A stretch of DNA of 17,760 nucleotides from an uncultured Gemmatimonadales bacterium (lineage in GTDB: Bacteria; Gemmatimonadota; Gemmatimonadetes; Longimicrobiales; Gaopeijiaceae): assembly GCA_937983085.1 (NCBI GenBank), contig CALJKZ010000065.1:1-17760 (forward strand), written 5' to 3'. Made by a program: the position numbers and the translations under genes. Positions 4,834 to 11,759 of the stretch are shown piece by piece (positions within the stretch are counted from its first letter, which is position 1; the number at the start of each line of letters is the position of its first letter). Below the pieces are notes generated by a model. It was not told where the DNA came from. It ran no database searches and worked only from the letters and a program-made list of their open reading frames with translations.

Positions 4834-7517
4834 AGGTCGATGTCTTTCGGCTCGACGCGGCCCACCCCTCTGACTGGGCCGGCCTCAACGGCGGCATGCG
4901 AGTCACCCTCGCGCCCGGCGACACGCAGCGCATCCGCTTCGAGTGCGGCCGCCCCTTCGTCCTCACGGAACTCCGAATCATCCGCGCGGACGGGAAGCCC
5001 TTGCAGCGGCGGGATGGCGACGGGGCCTTCCTCCACGTCCCGAGCTATCCGCGCGTTCCGCTGGTGGACCTGAGCGATGCCCCAGCCCCAATGCGGAGCC
5101 TCCGCAACAGCCTCGAGGGCGGGAGGCATGAGGCCACACTCGAGATCCAGCGGCCCGACGATGCCGACGGATCCCTCGAGCTTTCGGTCCAACTCGTCGC
5201 GCACCCCTGGAACTGGTGCGGTCTCCCCCAGGGGTCCATCCGCCCAGCAGGCCAGGTCCCGAAAGGGGGACAAAGCGAGAGTGGAGATCAAGTCCCCGAG
5301 CGCGGTGAGTACCCGACCAGCACGCTCATGCGAGAGGCTCGGGAGGCCAAGGCGCGTGCCCGCGGAGAGGTCATCCGAAGCTACGTGACCTGGCACCCCG
5401 AAAGCGGCCTGATGTTTCTTCCTTTGGAGGGCGAGGTCCCGTCCCTCGGTGTCGTCGTCGAGGTCCCGGGCCTCGGGCGCGCCAGGGTGGGCAGCTACCA
5501 CCACTTGGACGAGTGGGTGATGCTGATCCCTCCCGAGGCGGCAAGCTGGGACGACGTCCCCGAGACGCCCTCGGCGGAGAGTCTTCGAAAGGCTGGCTGG
5601 GTGGACGCCTCGGATCAGGTCCAGGGTCAGGTCCCGGATCGACGGCAAGGCGAGAGTGCGAAGTCCGAGGGGGGAGGGGCGCAACGCGCCAACGCGGCAT
5701 CCTGGGCACTCTTCCTGGAGACGCTGCCGCCGCAGCGCCCAGGAACCCGCCACCAGTTCCTGGCCACCACTGTCGCGCCCCTCGGGAGCTACCTTGGCCT
5801 CGACGTGGATCAATGGCTTCCCGTGGTCCAGAAGTGGAACGCGGACCGCAACCATCCTCCGCTCCCCGAAGCGGAAGTCCGCAAGCTCGTCGAGGAAGCC
5901 TACGCGAACAGCCCCGTGGCGAGAGCCCCGGATGAAAACCCGGATCCGGTCGCCGGGTACCGCGAGATCCAAGAAGCCGTGGACTACCTCGAAGCATGTC
6001 AGGCCCGCTACTGGCGGGAGATGACGCCCGAACAGCAAGAAGAGGTAGACCCCTCCGTCGTCGCCGACAGTCTCTTCGCTCGGCTCGCCGGTTTGATGGA
6101 GGACGGGGACGAGCCCGGGGAGGAGGCCACCGTCCTCCGCATGGCCATGGAGGGGCTCGGCACCAACCTGCGCATGCGCAACCTGCTGTCCATGGTAGGT
6201 CGCGCCTTGCTCCTCGAGCCGCCGACGGAGTGGGAGGAAGGCTACAAGGAAAAGTGGGACGCGTTTTTGGTCGGCCTTCGCAGGCGGCTCCGCGAGACAC
6301 CTTTGTCTATGGGCCCAGCCCCCCAGGACCCCCCGAAAGAAGTCGGGGTCCAGTACGTGATCAACACCCCGCACTTCGGCTACAGCTACTACCGGAAGGA
6401 GCCGCGGCCGCCCCAGGTCGACGCGTCGGTCCACGACCTCCCCTCGGTGGGCTCGGTCCGGATCACCCGGGTGCAGAAGCTGGACCCCGTGGCTGAAGGC
6501 GACGCGCCTTCTTTTCAGGCGCACATCAAGCTCACCTCGGGCCTCGGCGAGCCCATGACCGAGGCGACTCTAGACCGGGACCCCCCCGCGGGATGGGATC
6601 CCCGGGGGAGGTACGATGATCCCTTCGACTTCGTCGTGCAGGGAGGGACGGTGGCGATCTACAACCGGGAGATGGACGTCGACGGCGACGCGAGCCACGG
6701 CTACCTCGGCCACGTCGACATCGAGGCGCTCCGACGGTTCGTTCGCAGCCTCGACCGCCCCACGCAGGCTCACGCTGGCCCCAGCGACATCGTGGCGCAC
6801 TGTCAGCATCTACGCGACACCCTAGAGATCCCCGCGCTGCGTTCCCTCGTCTACGAGCTGTGTTTGACCGCGTACGGCTTAGTGCCGGACGGCCGTGTCC
6901 CGAAAGGCGCGCTCGACGGCAAGCTCCTGCACCCGGCCGACGTCCTGGCCAAGCGCGTCCAGCGAGGCGTCATGATCCTCGAAGGGGGCGAGTCGGCGCT
7001 TCGGCGCCTCGCGGGTCTCAACGGCCTGGACCACCTGCTCGTGCCCGAAACCTCCACCTCGGTCGAGGCCGAGCCGTCCGCGGTCCCGGATCGCGGACAA
7101 ACCGTGAATGAGGACCCCGAGGAGAACGTCGGGGAGAAGGTCGGAGAGGAGGCTCGGGGGCGGGAGGTCCTTTCGATGGGGCACTGGGACGGCGGCATCC
7201 CGATGGAAACGATCACCCAGTGGCGCGGCGAGCCCACGGGCCTGTTCGCCCGCGGGATGCACGAGGCATGCACCTTCTTGCTGGAGGCGATGCGATTCAA
7301 CGCCGACCCCAACTCCGGCTTCCCGCTGGGCGAGACGCTCCCCGACGTCGCTGCGATCACGGCCGAGGACGTGCGCTACGCGTGGGTGAAGATCCCGGCC
7401 GAGGAAGAAGGACGCTTCGGGCCCGCCGCCCCGGGCGACGGGACCCTCATCACCTACGTGACCCGGACCGGCCTACGGATGCCCGGCGAGCACGTGGGCT
7501 ACGAGCCCCCTGCGTGA
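4803..7517 (+). CDS. 904-residue multidomain protein with PriCT-like segment (possible replication protein)
   Basis: Largest gene in the window, ATG at 4803 with AAGGAG nine bases upstream. It is modular. Residues 8-136 read as a beta-rich domain (RPFVLTELRIIRADGKPL). A Gly/Gln/Glu linker spans about 148-172. Residues 188-250 look like a small beta-barrel (SGLMFLPLEGEVPSLGVVVEVPG). A second linker spans about 272-297. Residues 298-372 resemble the primase C-terminal PriCT_1 module: a helix, GTRHQFLATTVAPLGSYLGL, then WNADRNHPPLPEAEVRKLVEEAY. A helical region (about 385-500) and two further alpha/beta parts follow, with a third linker near 760-785. The primase catalytic domain normally found before PriCT was not seen, and no Walker motif was found in the protein. 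A replication or DNA-handling role is therefore only a moderate inference. Its stop overlaps the next gene as GTGA. Confidence 0.85.
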   Translation: MSTKNPTSNLEVDVFRLDAAHPSDWAGLNGGMRVTLAPGDTQRIRFECGRPFVLTELRIIRADGKPLQRRDGDGAFLHVPSYPRVPLVDLSDAPAPMRSLRNSLEGGRHEATLEIQRPDDADGSLELSVQLVAHPWNWCGLPQGSIRPAGQVPKGGQSESGDQVPERGEYPTSTLMREAREAKARARGEVIRSYVTWHPESGLMFLPLEGEVPSLGVVVEVPGLGRARVGSYHHLDEWVMLIPPEAASWDDVPETPSAESLRKAGWVDASDQVQGQVPDRRQGESAKSEGGGAQRANAASWALFLETLPPQRPGTRHQFLATTVAPLGSYLGLDVDQWLPVVQKWNADRNHPPLPEAEVRKLVEEAYANSPVARAPDENPDPVAGYREIQEAVDYLEACQARYWREMTPEQQEEVDPSVVADSLFARLAGLMEDGDEPGEEATVLRMAMEGLGTNLRMRNLLSMVGRALLLEPPTEWEEGYKEKWDAFLVGLRRRLRETPLSMGPAPQDPPKEVGVQYVINTPHFGYSYYRKEPRPPQVDASVHDLPSVGSVRITRVQKLDPVAEGDAPSFQAHIKLTSGLGEPMTEATLDRDPPAGWDPRGRYDDPFDFVVQGGTVAIYNREMDVDGDASHGYLGHVDIEALRRFVRSLDRPTQAHAGPSDIVAHCQHLRDTLEIPALRSLVYELCLTAYGLVPDGRVPKGALDGKLLHPADVLAKRVQRGVMILEGGESALRRLAGLNGLDHLLVPETSTSVEAEPSAVPDRGQTVNEDPEENVGEKVGEEARGREVLSMGHWDGGIPMETITQWRGEPTGLFARGMHEACTFLLEAMRFNADPNSGFPLGETLPDVAAITAEDVRYAWVKIPAEEEGRFGPAAPGDGTLITYVTRTGLRMPGEHVGYEPPA
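5256..5283 (+). repeat. In-frame linker repeat, copy 1
   Basis: 28-base element encoding VPKGGQSES, about 75% identical to the copies at 5631-5658 and 7083-7110 and in the same reading frame. A shorter related piece follows at 5292 (VPERGEY). Confidence 0.55.
5631..5658 (+). repeat. In-frame linker repeat, copy 2
   Basis: 28-base element encoding VPDRRQGES. It differs from copy 1 at 7 positions and from copy 3 at 7 positions, by hand alignment. It lies between the second beta domain and the PriCT-like segment. Confidence 0.55.
7083..7110 (+). repeat. In-frame linker repeat, copy 3
   Basis: 28-base element encoding VPDRGQTVN; its first 11 bases are identical to copy 2. It lies before the C-terminal domain of the same protein. 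Confidence 0.5.
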
Positions 7518-8026
7518 AACCCCCCGCGTGCGCGCCACCCGTGAGGGGCGCCTCCTTTGCCCAGTATTGGGTGAGCCTCAAGGGCCGCCCCCCCTTGCCC
7601 GAGGAAACCGCAGAAGCGGCCGCGGCCCAGCAGGGCTTCGAGCTCGGCATGCGGATGCGGGAGATCGCCGTCGAGAAACGCGCCTTTCTCGAGGCCCTGT
7701 GCGCCGGGCTCGGGGGCACCGGGTGCGAGACCGAAGCGACCCCCTCGCGCCGGCAGCTACTCGACCTGCTGCGGGACTACATGGCCGTCGACGGGGCGAT
7801 CAACACCTACTCGGCCAGCGCCCTGCACCTCGTGCGAAGCCGGGTGCGCCACGTCCTGGGCCCTCGCTTCCCCGACGGCGAGGCCGCCTCCGCCCGGGCC
7901 CGGGCGCTCGCCCTGGCCGAGCCCGAGGGGCCGGCCCATCGCCTGCCCGGCCTGTGCGCGTGCGGCCAGTGGCTTCCCTGCCCGGCGCACGCAGACTCCC
8001 CCGTCCCCAAAGAGAGCCTCCCATGA
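7514..8026 (+). CDS. Hypothetical protein with C-terminal Cys/His knuckle
   Basis: 170 residues from a GTG overlapping the preceding stop (GTGA). No Shine-Dalgarno sequence is evident, so translation probably depends on coupling. Residues 38-130 are helical (AAAAQQGFELGMRMREIAVEKRAFLEAL; LLDLLRDYMAVDGAINTYSA). The C-terminus has CACGQWLPCPAH (Cys148, Cys150, Cys156, His159), a compact candidate zinc knuckle. I do not recognise the family. It lies between the 904-residue protein and another Cys-rich small protein. Confidence 0.78.
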   Translation: MKPPACAPPVRGASFAQYWVSLKGRPPLPEETAEAAAAQQGFELGMRMREIAVEKRAFLEALCAGLGGTGCETEATPSRRQLLDLLRDYMAVDGAINTYSASALHLVRSRVRHVLGPRFPDGEAASARARALALAEPEGPAHRLPGLCACGQWLPCPAHADSPVPKESLP

Positions 8027-8517
8027 GCAACCGACCCGAGCTCCTCGAGACCGACCAGGACAACCTGGGCAACCCTGCACGCATCGCCGAATGCCAGCAC
8101 AAAGGCCACCGCCCTTTGGTGGTCAACGGCGCGATCATGCGCATGCCTCTGATCCACCCCGCGGCCCAGCGGCCCTTTGGGTGGATCTGCTGCTGCCGGC
8201 GCTGCGGTTTGATGTACTGGGAGATCCTCGACGAGTTCAAAAACGGCTTCCTCGCCACCCACCAGCAGTTCCCCCCGGCGCAGGGGGCTCCCGTCCAAGG
8301 GGCCCCGGCGGGCTTCGCCGGTGCCCCCGGTCCCGCCGCCTACGGCCAAGCCCCCTACCCGCAGCCTCCGGCCGGGGGCTATGGCCCGGCGCCCGGGGCG
8401 TCGGCCCCCTACCCTCCCCACTACGCGCCCCCCCAAGGGCACCCCGCCCAGCCCCAGCCTCCGCCGGCCGGGACCGTCACCCAGATCGACCCCAACGCAG
8501 AGGGGAGTGGCTCGTGA
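8023..8517 (+). CDS. Small zinc-finger-like protein with Pro/Gly/Tyr-rich tail
   Basis: 164 residues, ATG overlapping the preceding stop (ATGA), with GAGAG upstream. Residues 24-75 carry a Cys/His cluster: CQHKGHRP at 24-31 and WICCCRRCGLMYWE near 54-67, plausibly one zinc site. After about residue 82 the chain is low-complexity, rich in Pro, Gly, Ala, Gln and Tyr (AYGQAPYPQPPAGGYGPAP and similar), and almost surely disordered. The design of an ordered zinc module plus a sticky Pro/Tyr tail suggests an adaptor, but no function is assigned. Confidence 0.75.
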   Translation: MSNRPELLETDQDNLGNPARIAECQHKGHRPLVVNGAIMRMPLIHPAAQRPFGWICCCRRCGLMYWEILDEFKNGFLATHQQFPPAQGAPVQGAPAGFAGAPGPAAYGQAPYPQPPAGGYGPAPGASAPYPPHYAPPQGHPAQPQPPPAGTVTQIDPNAEGSGS

Positions 8518-8810
8518 GCCCGTGGCTGCGCGGCCGTAGGCGCCCCTCTCCGCGCTTCCGCCTCCTGTGGTGGTGGCGCCCTCGCTACTGGCGTCTGGGC
8601 CTCCTATGGCCCCGAGGGCGCGGCCATCGGTGGCGTTTCGCCCTGGGCCCTCTGGAAATTCGGCGGCTCCTCCGTCGACCCGCGCTCGCGCCGCGCACCC
8701 GACCCGTGCTGCGCTTGCTCGACGCCCCCGCAAAGACGCCCCCGCCCGCTCCCGCGTCTTCGGCGGCCGTGTCTCGGGTGGTGCACGGGCCCTGGGGGGA
8801 CGGGCGATGA
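8514..8810 (+). CDS. Trp/Arg-rich small protein
   Basis: 98 residues from a GTG that overlaps the preceding stop (GTGA), with a GGGGAG site upstream. Its own stop overlaps the next gene's ATG as ATGA. Both junctions support it as a real gene. Residues 1-42 contain 7 Trp and 13 Arg, including LLWWWRPRYWRLGLLW at 17-32. The remainder is basic and then Pro/Ala-rich. There is no recognised family. Such a Trp/Arg composition is typical of membrane-active cationic peptides, so a membrane or lysis-related role is possible. It could also be a poorly constrained spacer gene. Confidence 0.6.
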   Translation: MSPWLRGRRRPSPRFRLLWWWRPRYWRLGLLWPRGRGHRWRFALGPLEIRRLLRRPALAPRTRPVLRLLDAPAKTPPPAPASSAAVSRVVHGPWGDGR

Positions 8811-9364
8811 AGGTCGAGGCCCTGGCGAACCTCGAAGGCGATGCGGGCGCCGTCCTGAGCGAGGACGGCCGCTACCGCTACCTGCTGTGGCGCACCCTCC
8901 CGCCCTCTCTCCTGCAGCGCGTGTCCCGGACACTTCTGGTCGTCATGCTCAACCCGAGCACGGCCGACGCAGAAACGAACGACCGGACGATCCTCCGTGT
9001 GCTCGGCTACGCGGAACGCGAGGGCTTTCGGGTCGTGCTCGTGGTCAACCTCTACGCGCTACGCGACACCGACCCGCAGGCGCTGCTGAGCGCCCAAGAC
9101 CCCGTGGGACCCGCGTGCGACAAGTGGATCGCCGCCGCGGCCACGGGGGCCGACGCGATCTTGGTGGCCTGGGGCGGCGGACCGAAGGGCCCCTTTGATC
9201 TCCGCCCGCGCGTCGACGCCGTCCGCGAGATCCTGCGCCAAGAGGGATTCGAGAAGGCCCACTGCTTTGGGCTCACGAAGGACGGGCAGCCCCTGCACCC
9301 CCTTTACCTCTCCAAGACGCTGCCCTTTCAGGACTACCCCCTGCAGGACACGGCCCATGGCTGA
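8807..9364 (+). CDS. DUF1643 domain protein
   Basis: 185 residues, ATG overlapping the preceding stop (ATGA), with GGGGGGA upstream. Family hallmarks are present: RYRYLLWR near 22-29, then VVMLNPSTADAETNDRTILRV (the MLNPSTAD signature, near 44-64), VVNLYALRDTDP, and AWGGGPKG. These match DUF1643, a family of about this length found in phages, plasmids and scattered bacterial genomes, with no established reaction that I know of. It overlaps the DUF5131 gene by eight bases, so the two are made together. DUF5131 and DUF1643 are both recurrent phage cargo; a joint pathway is inferred from position only. Confidence 0.92.
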   Translation: MKVEALANLEGDAGAVLSEDGRYRYLLWRTLPPSLLQRVSRTLLVVMLNPSTADAETNDRTILRVLGYAEREGFRVVLVVNLYALRDTDPQALLSAQDPVGPACDKWIAAAATGADAILVAWGGGPKGPFDLRPRVDAVREILRQEGFEKAHCFGLTKDGQPLHPLYLSKTLPFQDYPLQDTAHG

Positions 9365-10508
9365 CGGCTCGAAGATCGACTGGACCGACGCCTCCTGGAA
9401 CTTCGCCCGCGGGTGCACCCGCGTCTCCCCGGGATGTGAGCATTGCTACGCCGAGGCCATGGCCCACCGCTTCCCGTGGGGGAAGGGGCTCACCGTCCTC
9501 CGCCAGGCACGCCCCGGCTGGTCGGGCGAGGTCCAGCTCGTGCCCCACAAGCTCACCGAGCCGCTGCGTTGGCGCAAGCCTCGGCGGATCTTCCCGTGCT
9601 CCGGCTCGGACCTCTTCCACCCCAAGATCCCCTTCGAGTACATCGCCGCCGCCTACGCGGTCATGGTCACCGCGCGGCAACACACCTACCAGGTCCTCAC
9701 GAAGCGGCCCGAGCGGATGCTCGAGTTCTATCAATGGGTGGACGCACAGGCCACCCAGCACGGCGACCACCTCGACACCCTCGAGGACGCCCGCTATGCC
9801 TTCCTTCGGTCCTGCTTCGTCGAGAAGTCCGACCCCGAGGTCGAGCTGCGCACGCACGAGCCTCCCTCGTGGGACCACATCTGGGCGGGCACCTCCGCCG
9901 AGGACCAAAAGCGCCTCGACGAGCGCATGGTCTTCCTGCGCCAGATCCCCGCGAAGGTCCGGTGGCTGAGCGTCGAACCGATGCTGGGCCCCGTCGACCT
10001 CACCGAGTACATCCACCCGTCCCATATGACGCGCTGCCTCGTCCACCACAACCGCACCGAGCATCCCTGCGGCAGCGGCCCGGACCCCCTCAGCGCCGAC
10101 TGTGACGTGTGCGGGATCGAGTGGCATGATGACCGCCCCGACGTCCAGTGGATCGTCGTCGGAGGCGAGTCGGGCCGCGGGGCCCGCCCCTGCGCCTACG
10201 AGTGGATCGAGCGCGTGGCCCAGCAGTGCTGCGAGGCCAAGGTGCCCGTCTTCGTCAAGCAACTCGGCGCCCTCATCGTCTCGGAGCATCGCGCGGCCGA
10301 GACCGTCGAAGAGGCCAATGCGTGTCGCAAGGCGGCCGGCCACAGCCTCCGCGACGACCGCTGGCTTTGGTTTGCGGGACTTCGGGACGCGAAGGGAAGC
10401 GACCCGAGCGAGTGGCCCGACGACCGGCTCAAGATCCGCCTGTACCCCGGCGACCGGGTCCCCCCCTGGCCGCGTTCCTCCCCGGCGGAGGACGGGATCC
10501 CGTTTTAG
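9357..10508 (+). CDS. DUF5131 (phage Gp37/Gp68 family) three-Cys protein
   Basis: 383 residues. The start ATG at 9357 lies inside the end of the DUF1643 gene. The N-terminus IDWTDASWNFARGC and the Cys motif C20-x6-C27-x2-C30 followed by YAE are diagnostic. Further family blocks are FPCSGSDLFHP (79-89), YQVLTKRPERM (111-121), WAGTSAEDQKR (176-186), WLSVEPMLGP (203-212) and WIVVGGESGRGARP (265-278). The three-Cys motif resembles a radical-SAM iron-sulphur motif and the core could be a TIM-barrel; no activity is proven that I know of. An insert at about 216-262 adds Cys227, Cys238, Cys249 and Cys252 and may bind zinc. Many relatives sit beside a TcmP partner gene; none is seen here, and DUF1643 takes the adjacent place. 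Its stop overlaps the convergent gene's stop. Confidence 0.93.
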   Translation: MADGSKIDWTDASWNFARGCTRVSPGCEHCYAEAMAHRFPWGKGLTVLRQARPGWSGEVQLVPHKLTEPLRWRKPRRIFPCSGSDLFHPKIPFEYIAAAYAVMVTARQHTYQVLTKRPERMLEFYQWVDAQATQHGDHLDTLEDARYAFLRSCFVEKSDPEVELRTHEPPSWDHIWAGTSAEDQKRLDERMVFLRQIPAKVRWLSVEPMLGPVDLTEYIHPSHMTRCLVHHNRTEHPCGSGPDPLSADCDVCGIEWHDDRPDVQWIVVGGESGRGARPCAYEWIERVAQQCCEAKVPVFVKQLGALIVSEHRAAETVEEANACRKAAGHSLRDDRWLWFAGLRDAKGSDPSEWPDDRLKIRLYPGDRVPPWPRSSPAEDGIPF

Positions 10509-10903
10509 CGGTTGGGCTTGCGCGGGTGGATCGGCTGCGTTTCCTGGAAGCTGTCCACGTTGAGCGCCCGGAGCGTGCGCGCCACTTTCTCGAGGCGGAT
10601 CGCAATGCGTAAGAACGCTCCCACCTCGCGTCCACTCCCCGCTGCCGCGAGCGTCCGGACTTGGCTCACCACCTGGCGCACAGCCCGAAAGCCATCGTGG
10701 GTCACGGCGCCCACCTGGTCATAGCTGAGGGTGTCGGGCTCGGCGGCTGCCTCTTGCGACAGACGCTCGAGGCTCTGGGCCACGTGCCCAAGTGTCTGTG
10801 CCGGTGCCTCGATCCCCTCCTCGACCAGACCGCGCGCCGCCTCTTCGAGGGCTCGACAACTGCTATTGCATTGGGCTGCGACCCGGACGGAAAAGCCGTT
10901 CAT
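10505..10903 (-). CDS. Helical hypothetical protein
   Basis: 132 residues from the ATG at 10903; the last gene of the leftward run. The sequence is almost wholly helix-forming (CRALEEAARGLVEEGIEAPAQTLGHVAQSLERL; FRAVRQVVSQVRTLAAAGSGREVGAFLRIAIRLEKVARTLRAL). It has two Cys near the start (positions 12 and 16) and a basic tail ending RKPNR. There is no recognised family; it could be an oligomeric structural protein. It ends tail to tail with the DUF5131 gene, the two stop codons overlapping by a few bases, so no separate terminator can fit there. Confidence 0.75.
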   Translation of the reverse strand: MNGFSVRVAAQCNSSCRALEEAARGLVEEGIEAPAQTLGHVAQSLERLSQEAAAEPDTLSYDQVGAVTHDGFRAVRQVVSQVRTLAAAGSGREVGAFLRIAIRLEKVARTLRALNVDSFQETQPIHPRKPNR

Positions 10904-10940
10904 CGGGGCCTAGTGTAGCCTACGTTTCTCGGGGGCTTCG

Positions 10941-11546
10941 TCAGGACCGGACGGCCGTGGCGCGACGCTGGCCCTCGACATAGCGCCGAGAGGCGACGTC
11001 CCAATCAACGAGTTGGCGCAACCACACTTGACAAAAGCGCGGACGGTCGTCTGGATAGTCGAGGTAGTACGCGTGCTCCGACACGTGGGGGGTCATCACC
11101 GCGGGGTGACGCGGCAGACTTCCACCATGGGTGGTCTCGATGCGAAGGGTGGGTCCGTCCCCCAAGGGCGCGAGCACGACGTGCACCCAGCCTGACCCGA
11201 AGACCGATTGCGCCGCGTTGCACAGCGCCTCGGGAAAATCGGCGAAGTCGAGAAGGGCCCGGCCGAGCGCAGGGCTTGGGCTCCCTCGGCGAAGGGGAGG
11301 GGCCATTCCTTCGAAGAAACGCTCGTGCGCCCATGCCTGGGCCGCCTGGTGGCGAAGGCCCACGTCTCCGATCTCGAGGGCGTGGAAGTACGCTTCCGAC
11401 GGCGTGGTGAAGCGGCCCTGTGTGCGCTCGTTGGTGCGCTGGACGTAGCGCAGGTAGTGGCCGTCGTGGTGGAAGCGAAGCGTGGCCTCGCTCATCCACG
11501 GTTCGAGCGAGTCGTAGGGGTAGGGGAGCGGCGCGGGTTGGATCAA
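10941..11546 (-). CDS. Fe/Mn superoxide dismutase homologue with altered metal site
   Basis: 201 residues if the TTG at 11546 is used; it overlaps the upstream stop as TTGA and gives the normal N-terminus of the family. A GTG at 11588 is an alternative. Both halves of the Fe/Mn-SOD fold are visible: LPYPYDSLEPWM (7-18), FHHDGHYLRY (25-34), AWAHERFFEGM (71-81), FGSGWVHVV (116-124) and SEHAYYLDYPDDRP (156-169). Metal ligands His26, His74 and His158 and second-shell His30 and Tyr34 line up with those of the bacterial enzymes. The usual DxWEH motif, however, reads HVSEH, so the aspartate ligand is His154 and the conserved Trp is Ser156. The active-site 'FW' after His74 is also changed. Superoxide dismutation is therefore doubtful; it may be a structural or binding protein using the fold. 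The surrounding genes look envelope or virion related. Confidence 0.85.
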   Translation of the reverse strand: MIQPAPLPYPYDSLEPWMSEATLRFHHDGHYLRYVQRTNERTQGRFTTPSEAYFHALEIGDVGLRHQAAQAWAHERFFEGMAPPLRRGSPSPALGRALLDFADFPEALCNAAQSVFGSGWVHVVLAPLGDGPTLRIETTHGGSLPRHPAVMTPHVSEHAYYLDYPDDRPRFCQVWLRQLVDWDVASRRYVEGQRRATAVRS

Positions 11547-11749
11547 CGATGCCCCGGCGGCGGCCCGAGCTCGACGCGGCCCATGCACCGCCCGTCCGCC
11601 GTCAACGCACGCGCCTCGAAGCCCTCGCCGGCGACGCCGCCGAGCTCGACGCGGCCGCCTTTGGGCACCTTGAGAAAGCGGTCGGAGGAGAAGCGGACCA
11701 CCGTGCCGAGGTCCGTCCGCTCGGTTTCGACGGGATGCAGTGCGTCCAT
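11543..11749 (-). CDS. Small beta-rich hypothetical protein
   Basis: 68 residues from the ATG at 11749, ten bases after the previous stop. No good Shine-Dalgarno sequence is seen. The sequence alternates in a beta pattern: TVVRFSSDRFLKVPKGGRVEL, then FEARALTADGRCMGRVEL. It may be a single small barrel. An in-frame upstream extension exists, but overlaps the previous gene and is Ser/Arg-rich, so I rejected it. There is no recognised family. It sits between the peptidoglycan-binding-like protein and the SOD-like protein. Confidence 0.62.
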   Translation of the reverse strand: MDALHPVETERTDLGTVVRFSSDRFLKVPKGGRVELGGVAGEGFEARALTADGRCMGRVELGPPPGHR

Positions 11750-11759
11750 GGCCGAGTCG

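Noticed and set aside
4830..6524. 564-codon open frame on the minus strand
   Set aside because: It is antisense to the 904-residue gene, which has a proper ribosome site, coupled neighbours and a domain signal. The antisense protein has no recognisable motif.
7520..7600. Possible CRISPR, tRNA or insertion sequence anywhere in the window (checked throughout; this coordinate is only a placeholder)
   Set aside because: No regularly spaced identical repeats, no cloverleaf-like sequence and no transposase-like protein were seen on either strand.
9273..10343. 356-codon open frame on the minus strand
   Set aside because: It is antisense to DUF5131, which is identified with high confidence.
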